Origin: Paenibacillus pabuli
GTDB taxonomy: Bacteria; Bacillota; Bacilli; Paenibacillales; Paenibacillaceae
Length of the DNA stretch: 64,000 nucleotides
Direction of reading: 5' to 3'
Assembly (NCBI RefSeq): GCF_023101145.1
Contig: NZ_CP073714.1
Coordinates: 7,537,166 to 7,601,165, forward strand
Under the pieces are notes generated by a model. The model made no database searches, was not told where the DNA came from, and saw nothing but the letters and a program-made list of their open reading frames with translations. The translations under genes were made by a program, and so were the position numbers. The stretch's first letter is position 1. Every line of letters starts with the position of its first letter. Shown one piece after another: positions 54,461-63,991 of this stretch.

Positions 54461-55837
54461 TTATTTTCCGAGGCAGAATTGAGAGAAAATTTGATCAATC
54501 AACGCATCATGAGCTGTATCGCCCACGATTTCACCCAGCTGTTCCCATGCCAAACGTACATCAATCTGGATCATATCAATGGGAATCAGCTGCTCTGCCG
54601 CTTCATAGGCATCAATGAGCGATTGCTTCGCTTTTTTGAGCAAAGCGATATGACGCACGTTGCTGACATACGTCAGGTCTGCCGACTCCAGCTTTCCGCT
54701 GAAAAACAACGTCGAGATGGCATCTTCCAATCGGTCCACGCCCAGATCATCTTTTACTGACATCGGAACAAGCCGTTCCTCAGGGATGTAGCGAAGCAGC
54801 ACTTCGCGGTCCACCTGCGGCGCTAAGTCCATTTTATTCATAATAATAATTGATTGTCTACCGCGTATTTGTTCCAATAATTCAATTTCGTCCTGATGCA
54901 ATGGCTCGGCAGCATTGATAACCATCAATAACAGATCCGCCTCATTCACAGCAGAGCGAGAACGCTCCACTCCAATCTTCTCCACGACATCCATCGTTTC
55001 CCGAATACCTGCCGTATCGAGCAGCTTGAGCGGTATATTATTAATTGTAACAAACTCTTCAATGACGTCACGCGTTGTCCCCGGAATGTCCGTTACAATT
55101 GCGCGATTGTCTTGAGCCAACGTATTAAGTAATGAAGACTTCCCTACGTTTGGCCGGCCTACGATAGCGGTTGTAATTCCTTCACGCAGTATCTTGCCTT
55201 GCTCTGCTGTTACAAGCAATTTATCGATTTCAGTCATGACCTGACTCGATTTTTCTTTAATAAATTCAGATGTTAGTGACTCTACATCATGCTCAGGATA
55301 ATCGATATTAACTTCGATGTGAGCAAGCGTCTCCACCAGCGTGTATCTCAGATCGCGCAGCTTGGACGACAATTTGCCCTCCACCTGCTTGAGTGCAACG
55401 GAGAAAGCACGATCAGATTTGGAACGAATGAGATCCATTACGCCTTCTGCTTGAGAAAGATCAATCCGTCCATTGAGAAAGGCACGCTTCGTGAACTCGC
55501 CGGGTTCAGCGAGACGAATATCCAGCTGCAACAACAGATCCATTACGCGTTTAACCGACACTACTCCGCCATGGGCGCTAATCTCCACAACATCCTCTGT
55601 TGTGAAGGAACGTGGCCCCCGCATCACCGTCACCAAGACTTCCTCAATCTTCTCGCCAGTCCCCGGATCTATAATATGACCGTAATGGACCGTGTGGGAT
55701 GCTGCCTGTGTTAGTGGGGTTTTGCTGCGAAAAATCTTCTCCGTCTCCGACACCGCATCCGGGCCGCTCACCCGGATTACAGCGATACCCGCTTCTCCGA
55801 CAGCTGTTGATATCGCTGTAATCGTATCACTAATCAT
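54461..55837 (-). CDS. mnmE: tRNA modification GTPase MnmE
   Basis: 458 residues. N-terminal folate-binding domain (1-118), helical domain, inserted G domain with GRPNVGKSSLLN, DIPGTTRD, DTAGIRE and NKMD, and the C-terminal CLGK with the family Cys. AAGGAGAG precedes the ATG. Confidence 0.98.
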   Translation of the reverse strand: MISDTITAISTAVGEAGIAVIRVSGPDAVSETEKIFRSKTPLTQAASHTVHYGHIIDPGTGEKIEEVLVTVMRGPRSFTTEDVVEISAHGGVVSVKRVMDLLLQLDIRLAEPGEFTKRAFLNGRIDLSQAEGVMDLIRSKSDRAFSVALKQVEGKLSSKLRDLRYTLVETLAHIEVNIDYPEHDVESLTSEFIKEKSSQVMTEIDKLLVTAEQGKILREGITTAIVGRPNVGKSSLLNTLAQDNRAIVTDIPGTTRDVIEEFVTINNIPLKLLDTAGIRETMDVVEKIGVERSRSAVNEADLLLMVINAAEPLHQDEIELLEQIRGRQSIIIMNKMDLAPQVDREVLLRYIPEERLVPMSVKDDLGVDRLEDAISTLFFSGKLESADLTYVSNVRHIALLKKAKQSLIDAYEAAEQLIPIDMIQIDVRLAWEQLGEIVGDTAHDALIDQIFSQFCLGK

Positions 55838-56008
55838 CGTTATCTCTCCTTGCTCTATTTTAAAATTGCGCCCCTCAGGACGCTCATATTAATTTCAATA
55901 TATAGTTCAATTGTCCAGTTGCACCACAACACATCTTTCCACATCATACATATCTCGATAATGCATTTTTGCGGTCGCTCTTCCGATTGGGAAAAGTACT
56001 TCTGTACG

Positions 56009-56048
56009 AAAAAAGCAATGGCTTCTGCACCGGGCAGGAAGCCATTGC
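56009..56048 (-). terminator. Terminator after jag
   Basis: GCAATGGCTT and AAGCCATTGC arms with inner CTGC/GCAG; on the minus strand TTTTTT follows. 16 bases past the jag stop, so mnmE has its own promoter in the gap 55838-56008. Confidence 0.85.
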
Positions 56049-56063
56049 GTCTTCAATTTCGTG

Positions 56064-56765
56064 TTATTTCGTCGTAATGACTACGCGCCGATTGGGCTCC
56101 TCGCCCTTGCTGTATGTCTTAATCTGCGAGTGGTTTTGCAATTTCGCATGAATGACTTTACGTTCAAGTGGTGGCATTGGCTCCAGCACAACTTCCTTAC
56201 CGGTGCGAATAGCCTGTCCAGCCAAACGTTCAGCCAGATCCTCCAGCGTCTTGCGTCGACGTTGACGGAAGTTCTCTGCATCAAGGACGATGCGAACGAA
56301 GCTTTCCGAATAACGATTTGCTACAATGTTCGTTAAATATTGAAGGGCATCCAGCGTCTGTCCACGTCTACCAATAATCATGCCCAGGTCTTCACCGGCA
56401 ATATTGAAAATGTGTCCGTCACGCTGTTTTTTGATATGCACTTCAACATCCAGTCCCATACCTGCTGCCACTTCTTTTAAGAAGGCAGCCGCTTCCTCAT
56501 AGGGATTTTTAGCAGCCACACCCTCAAGTGTTGCTTCAACCTGAGATATATGTGCGGCCGGCTTGATCGGCTGTGAAACAGGTTCAGGCACAGGCAGAAG
56601 TTTCACTTCCACTTTAGCGGCCTTAACCCCGATCAAACCCAGGAATCCTTTTGACGGCTGCTCTAACACTTGTATCTCGACCTTGTCCCGGCTCACGCCA
56701 AGCTCAGCCAATCCTTGGTTTACAGCATCTTCAACGGTTTTTCCTGACGCAATGACTTTGGTCAT
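56064..56765 (-). CDS. jag: RNA-binding protein Jag/KhpB
   Basis: 233 residues: Jag-N domain (1-52, VIASGKTVEDAVNQGLAELGV), a linker, KH domain with IIGRRGQTLDALQYL, and R3H domain at the end. Cytoplasmic RNA binder linked to cell shape and division. Its ATG overlaps the yidC stop (ATGA), so the pair is co-translated. Confidence 0.96.
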   Translation of the reverse strand: MTKVIASGKTVEDAVNQGLAELGVSRDKVEIQVLEQPSKGFLGLIGVKAAKVEVKLLPVPEPVSQPIKPAAHISQVEATLEGVAAKNPYEEAAAFLKEVAAGMGLDVEVHIKKQRDGHIFNIAGEDLGMIIGRRGQTLDALQYLTNIVANRYSESFVRIVLDAENFRQRRRKTLEDLAERLAGQAIRTGKEVVLEPMPPLERKVIHAKLQNHSQIKTYSKGEEPNRRVVITTK

Positions 56766-57646
56766 TTCGATTTTTTGGCCCCTTTCGAACCTTTTCCAGA
56801 GACAGTTGCCTTGCCACCGTTTTTGCGTTTAGCTCCATTTCCATTTTTGGAAGAGCTGGTCTGCTTCACGTTGACCTCAGCCACGACTTTATCATTATTC
56901 CGGTAAAGGAAATAGTTTTGCACGATCGTGTAGATGTTACTGTAGAACCAGTACAGCGGCAATGCAGCCGGGAACTGATACGACATGACGAAGATCAATA
57001 TCGGATACACCCACAGCATGAACTGCATCGGTCCAACCTGCTGTGCAGGGTTCATGCGCATCATCATCCATGTTTGAACGAATGTCGTGATGGCAGCCAG
57101 CACTGGCAAAATAAACAGGTGATCCGGCGCTCCGAGTTGAAGCCACAAGAAATCATGTGTTCTCAGACTCGAGTTTCCGTAAATGGAGTTATAAAGTGCG
57201 ATGTAAATCGGCATCTGAATCAGAAGGGGTAGACAACCCGCCATCGGATTAACTTTGTTCTCCTGAAACAACTTCATTGTTTCTTGCTGAACTTTCTCAG
57301 GTGTATCTTTATACTTGGCTTGAATTTCTTTCAACTGCGGCTGAATAGCTTGCATCGCCTTGGAACTGCGAACCTGCTTCATTGTCAGCGGCAAGATTAA
57401 CGTCCGTACAATTAACACCATCACAAGGACGGCCAGTCCATATTCACCGTTAAACCAGTTGGCAAATGTATCGAGCGCCAGTGAGAACCAATAGATAACA
57501 TTGGCTTGCCAAAAAGAATCACTAGTCCTCAGATCTTCCGTAGTAACCCCGGATCCTTGTGGAGTACATCCGGCGAGTACAGTGACCATTGCAATGACTG
57601 CAATGAGGAGAATCCACTTCCCCTTTGATGTCTTCAATCGCGACAC
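56762..57646 (-). CDS. yidC: Membrane protein insertase YidC (lipoprotein form, GTG start)
   Basis: 294 residues, Oxa1/SpoIIIJ family. Signal peptide with lipobox VLAGC (Cys27), five further membrane segments, conserved KDTPEKVQQETMKLFQENKVNPMAGCLPLLIQMPIYIALY region, basic tail. GTG start at 57646, seven bases after AGAGGGG. Inserts small membrane proteins; a homologue is needed in sporulation. Confidence 0.97.
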   Translation of the reverse strand: MSRLKTSKGKWILLIAVIAMVTVLAGCTPQGSGVTTEDLRTSDSFWQANVIYWFSLALDTFANWFNGEYGLAVLVMVLIVRTLILPLTMKQVRSSKAMQAIQPQLKEIQAKYKDTPEKVQQETMKLFQENKVNPMAGCLPLLIQMPIYIALYNSIYGNSSLRTHDFLWLQLGAPDHLFILPVLAAITTFVQTWMMMRMNPAQQVGPMQFMLWVYPILIFVMSYQFPAALPLYWFYSNIYTIVQNYFLYRNNDKVVAEVNVKQTSSSKNGNGAKRKNGGKATVSGKGSKGAKKSK

Positions 57647-57720
57647 TTCATAACCCCTCTCTTAACCATTCCATTCCACCGTAAATCATACCATAATTAG
57701 GAGGACAAATAAACCGATGC

Positions 57721-58071
57721 TTACCGCTTGCCCGACTTCAAAAGAGAACCCTTGCGCATCGCATGCAGCAGGCTTTTTTCCATCTCCTTGTAGGACATGT
57801 CCAATGCACCTTTTCTGACGATAAAGATCAGATCCATCTGCGTGACAATCTCTTTCTCATGATGGCGTACAATTTCCTTAATCATGCGTCTCATCCGGTT
57901 GCGTACGACAGCGTTTCCGATTTTCTTACTGCAGGATACACCTACTCGGAATTGTTCTGTATCTTTACGACGACAGCCATACACCACGAACTGATGATTG
58001 GCAAACGATTTCCCATACCGGTATACGCGGCTAAAGTCCGCCCGGTTTCGTAAACGCAGTCTTTTATACAC
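57721..58071 (-). CDS. rnpA: Ribonuclease P protein component (GTG start)
   Basis: 116 residues, conserved FVVYGCRRKD and the RNR motif in AVVRNRMRRMIKEIVR. Processes tRNA 5' ends with the P RNA. GTG start behind AAGGAG. Confidence 0.97.
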   Translation of the reverse strand: MYKRLRLRNRADFSRVYRYGKSFANHQFVVYGCRRKDTEQFRVGVSCSKKIGNAVVRNRMRRMIKEIVRHHEKEIVTQMDLIFIVRKGALDMSYKEMEKSLLHAMRKGSLLKSGKR

Positions 58072-58385
58072 GGCGCTTCTCCTTGCTGTTTCCCACCAAC
58101 GTTATTGACGAAAGCCTTATTACTGATTTAGTATAGGCTTTCTTGAATAACGATAAACTGCCTTGGTGGCAACTTCATTTGGGATGATTGTTGATCAGTC
58201 ATTTCAACTGAGCAAACATTCATCCTTATATAAGGAACGTTTTCGAAAAAACGGACATCTCATTCATTGAACTACATGTGTAATTATGCTTTTGCGCAGC
58301 CAATTCAGACCTGACCTGTAGCAGCATCCAGTCTGAAATGACCAATTTAAGAAAAAAAAGACCACCTCGGTGGTCTTCACATGCA
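58072..58385. other. rnpA-rpmH gap with a large imperfect palindrome
   Basis: No gene. CGTTATT..GAAAGCC (58100-58116) faces GGCTTTC..AATAACG (58136-58152) with a three-base internal loop. It may fold in the rpmH-rnpA mRNA. The rpmH terminator is at 58353-58378. Confidence 0.5.
58353..58378 (-). terminator. Terminator after rpmH
   Basis: AAGACCAC-CTCG-GTGGTCTT; on the minus strand followed by eight T. Lies directly after the rpmH stop. Confidence 0.85.
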
Positions 58386-58520
58386 TTAAGCACTCAGGAC
58401 TTTACGGCCTTTCAGGCGACGTGCAGCCAGAACTTTACGTCCGTTGCTCGTGCTCATTCTTTTCCGGAAACCATGAACTTTTTTACGTTTGCTAACGTTC
58501 GGTTTGAATGTAGGTCTCAA
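58386..58520 (-). CDS. rpmH: 50S ribosomal protein L34 (TTG start)
   Basis: 44 residues, MRPTFKPNVSKRKKVHGF, NGRKVLAARRLKGRKVLSA. TTG start at 58518-58520, eight bases after AAGGAGG; the open frame upstream is not part of L34. Classic origin-side neighbour of dnaA. Confidence 0.97.
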   Translation of the reverse strand: MRPTFKPNVSKRKKVHGFRKRMSTSNGRKVLAARRLKGRKVLSA

Positions 58521-58737
58521 TGTATTGCACCTCCTTACAAGGAAATACTTATGTGATGAATCATTTTCATCTTCACAGAAAACACCTTTATACATTTAAC
58601 CACGATCACCTAGAAATGTCAACTACAACCCTCTTACCTCTTTTCGCCTTTTAATGTCTATTCCACCCCGTCTAAACGACCATGGATGCGCCCCCCTGTT
58701 TATAACCTTCATTAAGCAGCATTTAGGACTCTAAAAG

Positions 58738-58852
58738 TTATCCCCAATTTCCGATCGGTTCAACAAAATCCAGCTTTTACGGTTATCCACATCCCTTTAA
58801 CCCCTTAATCCAAATCTTTCATTGCCTTTTCAAGTTATTCACATGTGGATAA
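58738..58852. other. Left DnaA-box cluster (origin-associated)
   Basis: Boxes TTATCCACA at 58783-58791 (+), TTATTCACA at 58835-58843 (+) and TGTGGATAA at 58844-58852 (-) fit TTATNCACA; TTATCCCCA at 58738 has one mismatch. The last two abut to make an 18-base palindrome-like unit. Confidence 0.75.
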
Positions 58853-59056
58853 AGAATATTTAAAGTCGATCTAACTGTCTCATTGGCCCTGCTTTCGGTT
58901 AGTATTCCTACGTCTCTGGAGAAATCCATTGGTGCTGCTATCCATTAGGTGGCCCATGTATTCTAACCTTTGAAGTAACATATTTTAAATTTAATGTATC
59001 CGCTTTATTCTTATGGTTTACAAGTATTCGAGAAAGGTGTAGGATTAAAAAATCAC

Positions 59057-59074
59057 ATTCTTGTATACAAGTAT
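59057..59074. promoter_or_regulatory. GntR operator upstream of gntR
   Basis: ATTCTTGTATACAAGTAT differs at one position from the operator ATACTTGTATACAAGTAT known for B. subtilis GntR. It lies about 230 bases before gntR. Confidence 0.75.
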
Positions 59075-59305
59075 ACTTATGCGGAATGAACTACAAATCT
59101 AGACTTACTTAAAGGAAGCCATTATTCCTTCAGCTCTTTGAAAAATCCATTTGAAGCAGTATGACGTTCCTCGATTCAGCTCGTGCACAAAAGCATGCTG
59201 CCATTTATTTTCGTTATAAGGATTAGTCTAAAACGATCATTCGGCAAAATAGTTGTGCTATGATCAGTATTGAATTGATTACTTATAATAGGAGCGTTAG
59301 CCATT

Positions 59306-59980
59306 ATGCTGTTTCCTTCATCCTGGCTTCAGGGAGCATCCCGCGGGGAAGCGATTGCCTGCGAATTAAGACTGCGGATCATTAGTGGAACCCTTCGCCC
59401 TGGCGAAGTTTTGTCAGAAAATCGAATTGCCGCTGATTTTGACAGCAGTCGGTCACCTGTACGTGAAGCGTTAAGAACATTGTCGAATGAAGGACTTATT
59501 CGGCTGGAGCGCATGGGTGTCGTTGTCATTGGGTTGAAAATTAAAGATGTCGAGGAATTGTACGATGTGCGTTTTCTGATTGAAAGTTTTGTGCAGCAGC
59601 GACTTGCGGGGGATGTCCCAGAGCAATTGATTACCCAGTTAAGCAATGTGATAGACAAAATGGACTTGGCTGGCCGCCATCAAGATGCAGTTGAATTTGC
59701 ATATCAGGATCTCACTTTTCATGAGACTATTATTGAAGCCGCCCAGCACTCGCGTATCTTGCATCTATGGAGAAGCATTCGTTATGTTGTCATGACGGTC
59801 ATGCTGCTCACCACCCGCAGAGTCTTTATTCAGGGCGAGAAGAAAGTAAGCGCTGTAATCGGCAAACACCGTTTGCTGGTAGAGGCACTTGAATCAGGTG
59901 ATAAAACACGCATCCAATCTGGAGTCCGCACGTATTTCCAGGATTCAGGCAAGACATTGCACGAAAGCTTTGATTCCTAA
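59306..59980 (+). CDS. gntR: Gluconate operon repressor GntR
   Basis: 224 residues, FadR subgroup. HTH LSENRIAADFDSSRSPVREALRTL, then a helical ligand domain with metal-type residues (YDVRFLIE, DLTFHETII, KHRLLVEAL). Similar to B. subtilis GntR along its length by eye. Released by gluconate. AGGAG lies 11 bases before the ATG, a little far. First gene of gntR-gntP-gntK on the plus strand. Confidence 0.92.
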   Translation: MLFPSSWLQGASRGEAIACELRLRIISGTLRPGEVLSENRIAADFDSSRSPVREALRTLSNEGLIRLERMGVVVIGLKIKDVEELYDVRFLIESFVQQRLAGDVPEQLITQLSNVIDKMDLAGRHQDAVEFAYQDLTFHETIIEAAQHSRILHLWRSIRYVVMTVMLLTTRRVFIQGEKKVSAVIGKHRLLVEALESGDKTRIQSGVRTYFQDSGKTLHESFDS

Positions 59981-60066
59981 TGACATAGGAGTGATATTCC
60001 ACACATCACTTCATGGAGTATTTGTGCAAGGGATCGCAATCATGTCCATTGTGAATGATTGTTCTT

Positions 60067-60084
60067 TAACTTGTCGACAAGTAT
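60067..60084. promoter_or_regulatory. Second GntR-type operator, between gntR and gntP
   Basis: TAACTTGTCGACAAGTAT keeps 14 of 18 positions of the GntR operator, with the palindrome core ACTTGTCGACAAGT. It suggests gntP-gntK can be controlled apart from gntR. Confidence 0.65.
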
Positions 60085-60239
60085 ACAAAATGCGATTTGT
60101 TTCAATTTTTTGGGGCATATTAATAGGGGATTTAGACGGATTTAGGCATCCTGAGCTGCATGAAATGTAAAGCAACTCCCCTCGGCCTGATCATGATTAG
60201 TTGTAAGCGTTATATAACATAAAAAAAGGAGCATACCTC

Positions 60240-61601
60240 ATGAGCACTCTTTTTGGGTTATCCCATAATGCAACGCTATTGGTCTGGACATTAATTGCGA
60301 TTGTCTTCCTGATCGTGTTGATCTCCAAATATAAATGGAATCCTTTCATTACCCTTTTGTTGTCTGCACTAATGCTTGGTTTACTTGCAGGTATGAAGCC
60401 TTCAGATGTCATTTCCTCCATTACGGGAGGACTTGGTGGAACACTTGGAACAATCGCCATCGTTATCGGTCTGGGTACCATGCTCGGTAAGATGATGGCT
60501 GAATCCGGCGGAGCCGAGCGTATTGCTACCACACTGGTGGATCGTTTCGGTGTGAAGCGTGTGCACTGGGCAATGATGATTGTTGGTTTTATCGTCGGTA
60601 TTCCTGTCTTCTTTGAAGTCGGTGTTATTTTGCTAATTCCGATCATTTTCACCGTTGCGCGTAAAACCAATATGTCACTGCTGCAGATCGGTATTCCGAT
60701 TTTGGCAGGTCTCTCTACTGTACATGGTCTCGTCCCACCTCACCCGGCTCCCATGATTGCCATCGAAGCATTCAGTGCCGATTTGGGTAAAACGATCTTG
60801 TACTCCCTTATTGTAGGTATCCCTACTGCTATTATCGCTGGACCTCTGTTCGGTAAATTTATCGGTAAAAGAATACATACCGAACCACCTGCAGAGCTGG
60901 CTGAACAATTCGCTACGAAAAAAAGTAACAACTTGCCGGGTTTCGGAATAACCCTGTTTACCATTTTACTGCCGGTCATTTTGATGCTCATTGGCTCCAT
61001 CGCCAATATCGTAGATCCTGACGCCACAAGCGGTTTTACTGTTTTCTGTGAATTTATCGGCCATGAAATTATAGCCCTGCTGATCTCCGTCGTGTTCGCC
61101 CTCTTTTCACTCGGATTCTCACGCGGGTTCAACAAACATGACATCTCCCGCTTCACCAGTGAATGTCTGGCGCCTACGGCGACCATCATTCTCATTATTG
61201 GCGGTGGCGGTGCGTTCAAGCAGGTGTTGATCAACAGCGGTGTAGGTAATGCTATTGCTGAGGTCGCTACACATGCCAATATTAACGTGATTCTGTTCGC
61301 CTGGCTTGTCGCTGCACTCATTCGGGTTGCTACCGGTTCAGCGACTGTAGCAATGACGACAGCTGCTGGTATTGTCGCTCCGGTGCTTGCACTAACACCA
61401 GGTGCCAACATTGAGCTGGTCGTACTCGCTACCGGTGCAGGTTCACTTGTTCTCTCCCACGTGAACGACGCAGGTTTCTGGATGATCAAAGAATTTTTCA
61501 ATATGAGCGTCTCACAGACGCTGAAGACGTGGACCGTTATGGAAACACTACTATCTGTCGTTGGATTGATCTTTATTTTGCTGCTAAGTACAGTGGTATA
61601 A
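60240..61601 (+). CDS. gntP: Gluconate:H+ symporter GntP
   Basis: 453 residues, about 12 hydrophobic segments, GntP family. Conserved GLGTMLGKMMAESGGAERIA, GIPVFFEVGVILLIPI, GLSTVHGLVPPHPAP and GSLVLSHVNDAGFWMIKEF. AAAGGAG precedes the ATG. Brings in gluconate for GntK. Confidence 0.95.
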   Translation: MSTLFGLSHNATLLVWTLIAIVFLIVLISKYKWNPFITLLLSALMLGLLAGMKPSDVISSITGGLGGTLGTIAIVIGLGTMLGKMMAESGGAERIATTLVDRFGVKRVHWAMMIVGFIVGIPVFFEVGVILLIPIIFTVARKTNMSLLQIGIPILAGLSTVHGLVPPHPAPMIAIEAFSADLGKTILYSLIVGIPTAIIAGPLFGKFIGKRIHTEPPAELAEQFATKKSNNLPGFGITLFTILLPVILMLIGSIANIVDPDATSGFTVFCEFIGHEIIALLISVVFALFSLGFSRGFNKHDISRFTSECLAPTATIILIIGGGGAFKQVLINSGVGNAIAEVATHANINVILFAWLVAALIRVATGSATVAMTTAAGIVAPVLALTPGANIELVVLATGAGSLVLSHVNDAGFWMIKEFFNMSVSQTLKTWTVMETLLSVVGLIFILLLSTVV

Positions 61602-61690
61602 ATTAAATATCTATATAGAAGAAAAGAAAATAAATTCAAATCATTCGAGCTTTAACTTTACGGGTTCAAAAGAAAGAAGGTTCGTACAAA

Positions 61691-63238
61691 ATGAACAACT
61701 ACATGATTGGGATCGATATCGGTACAACCAGTACCAAATCCGTACTATTTACGAAACAGGGGGAAGTTATAAGCACGTCGACTCAGGAATATCCGTTATA
61801 CACCCCAGCTCCGGATATCGCTGAGCAGGATCCGGAGCAAATTGTGCAAGCTGCCCTTCGCTCCGTACGCGGCGTGATGGATCAGAGCGGCGTAGCTGCG
61901 GAACAAATTATGTTTGTGTCCTGCAGCTCTGCCATGCACAGTGTCATTGCGATGGGACAAGATGGGACCCCACTGACCCGCTGCATCACTTGGGCCGACA
62001 ACCGGAGTGCTGCCTGGGCTTCCCAGCTGCAAGAGAATGGACTGGGACATCGTATCTATTTACGTACAGGTACACCGATTCATCCCATGTCGCCACTGAC
62101 CAAATTAATGTGGCTCCGCCATGACGAACCTGAGCTTTTTCAACGTACAGCCAAATTTATTTCTATTAAAGAATATTTGTTCTTCCGTCTGTTCGGTCAA
62201 TATGTCGTAGATCACTCCATCGCCTCCTGTACCGGCCTGCTCAATCTGGAGCAACTGGATTGGGATGCCGAAGCCCTTGAGGTTGCAGGAATTACACCTG
62301 AGCATCTATCGAAGCTCGTCCCGACCACACATATTATAGAGGGAATGGATCGAACGTTGGCTGAAAAAATGGCCCTCTCCCCCTCCACGCCCTTTGTCAT
62401 CGGTGCAAGTGACGGGGTTTTGTCCAATTTGGGCGTGAACGCCATTGAGCCTGGCGTTGTTGCAGCAACGATCGGCACCAGCGGTGCTATTCGTACTGTC
62501 GTTGATCGTCCCGTGACTGATCCGAAGGGTAGAACATTCTGTTATGCCCTAACTGAGGATCTTTGGGTCATTGGCGGGCCTGTGAATAACGGTGGCATGC
62601 TTTTCCGCTGGGTACGGGACGAATTTGCCGCTTCGGAAGTGGAAACAGCCAAACGGCTCGGCATCAATTCCTATGATGTACTCACCAAAATTGCGGAACG
62701 CGTCAGCCCCGGTTCGGAAGGACTTCTATTCCATCCATACCTTTCTGGGGAACGCGCGCCTTTATGGAATCCGGATGCCCGAGGTTCCTTCTTTGGCTTG
62801 ACCCTTCATCACCAGAAAGAGCATATGATCCGTTCCGTTTTGGAGGGGGTTATTTTCAACCTATATACGGTACTGCTGGCCATGGAAGAACAGATCGGAC
62901 AACCCACCTCCATTCAGGCAACGGGTGGCTTCGCTCGTTCCCCACTCTGGCGTCAGATGATGTCCGATATATTCAACCAGGAAGTCATTGTGCCCGAGAG
63001 CTTCGAAAGTTCCTGTCTGGGGGCCGTCGTGCTCGGTCTTTATGCTACAGGGCGAGTTGAATCGCTTCATGCTGTTTCATCTATGGTAGGTACAACGCAC
63101 AAACATACCCCAATCAAAGAACATGCGTCGATCTATCAGGAGCTGCTGCCTATCTTTATTCGCATTTCGCGAAAGTTGGAAGAAGAATATGCAGATATCG
63201 CGGAATTCCAACGTAAATTTTCCGCTCATACCGAGTAA
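61691..63238 (+). CDS. gntK: Gluconokinase GntK
   Basis: 515 residues, FGGY sugar kinase: GIDIGTTSTKSVLF (ATP phosphate site), CSSAMHS, ITWADNRS, GASDGVLSNLG, IGTSGAIR and ATGGFARSPLWRQM. Makes 6-phosphogluconate. No gntZ (6-phosphogluconate dehydrogenase) follows, unlike B. subtilis; the order here is R-P-K. AGAAGG lies ten bases upstream. Confidence 0.94.
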   Translation: MNNYMIGIDIGTTSTKSVLFTKQGEVISTSTQEYPLYTPAPDIAEQDPEQIVQAALRSVRGVMDQSGVAAEQIMFVSCSSAMHSVIAMGQDGTPLTRCITWADNRSAAWASQLQENGLGHRIYLRTGTPIHPMSPLTKLMWLRHDEPELFQRTAKFISIKEYLFFRLFGQYVVDHSIASCTGLLNLEQLDWDAEALEVAGITPEHLSKLVPTTHIIEGMDRTLAEKMALSPSTPFVIGASDGVLSNLGVNAIEPGVVAATIGTSGAIRTVVDRPVTDPKGRTFCYALTEDLWVIGGPVNNGGMLFRWVRDEFAASEVETAKRLGINSYDVLTKIAERVSPGSEGLLFHPYLSGERAPLWNPDARGSFFGLTLHHQKEHMIRSVLEGVIFNLYTVLLAMEEQIGQPTSIQATGGFARSPLWRQMMSDIFNQEVIVPESFESSCLGAVVLGLYATGRVESLHAVSSMVGTTHKHTPIKEHASIYQELLPIFIRISRKLEEEYADIAEFQRKFSAHTE

Positions 63239-63258
63239 CTCATCCTTTTATAATCACC

Positions 63259-63314
63259 AAAAAGAGGTTGTTCTCTTTGATCACCATTCCGGTGTTAAGA
63301 AACAACCTCTTTTT
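63259..63314 (+). terminator. Terminator after gntK
   Basis: AAAAAGAGGTTGTT (63259-63272) and AACAACCTCTTTTT (63301-63314), perfect 14-base arms ending in T. Separates the gnt operon from the origin and dnaA. Confidence 0.85.
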
Positions 63315-63564
63315 GGCATACTCAAAACTGCTGCGCAATAGGGATACCTCCATCCCCAATTTTTGAGCCCATGCCAGCCTACCTCTTTTTAGGAATATAT
63401 TTTGCCTTTGATTCATACACATCAATAAAGGCTCCCCCTGATCTCCCTTTATTTTGATCTTTCCGTTTCCTCAATTTCTTTCATCGGTAAGCAGACCGAA
63501 AAGTAAACAGGCATGAAGAGCCACTCTCCTGTAAATCCCCAAAACGACCATTTTCACTTTACGG

Positions 63565-63856
63565 TTATCCACAGAGAGGTTATTCACAAACAGAGAATAC
63601 TTTTACACACAATTCAGCATCATTTGGCGAAAAACCTGTGTATAAAATAATTTGGGTTTTTGGGTCATCTTGTCGAAAGTTAAACAATTTATAAACAATA
63701 TATTGTGTTGTGATTAAAAATTATACACAAGTTATTGAATTTGTGGATAAAATCACGCGATACATTGAAATGCCGGGCTTCTTTTGCTATGATTGTATTA
63801 CTTTTGGATGTGAATATGTGATCTGACCCATAATATTATCAACAGCCTGTGGATAA
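63565..63856. other. Main DnaA-box cluster of oriC
   Basis: Boxes fitting TTATNCACA: 63565-63573 (+), 63580-63588 (+), 63637-63645 (-), 63721-63729 (+), 63742-63750 (-), 63848-63856 (-). Weaker ones are near 63601 and 63860. The stretch is AT-rich. The spacing and place just before dnaA are those of a Bacillales oriC. The unwinding element may lie here or past dnaA, outside the window. Confidence 0.88.
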
Positions 63857-63984
63857 AGTTGTGAACAATTTTCCGTTGTTCATTCTTTTTTTGTTTTCGA
63901 CCTGCGGGGGTTTGGGGATAAATTCAACAATATATCTCGTATTTCGACACTGCATCATGGCTTAAGCCACACTTGGAACATGTA

Positions 63985-63991
63985 AAAGGAG
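63985..63991 (+). promoter_or_regulatory. Likely dnaA ribosome site at the window edge
   Basis: AAAGGAG with nine bases to the end of the window, so dnaA would start at about 64001. The start codon itself is not visible. Confidence 0.55.

Larger units (their letters stand above)
58521..59305. other. Gap between rpmH and gntR
   Basis: About 785 bases without a gene. It contains the rpmH promoter region, the left DnaA-box cluster (58738-58852) and the first GntR operator (59057-59074). Confidence 0.6.
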
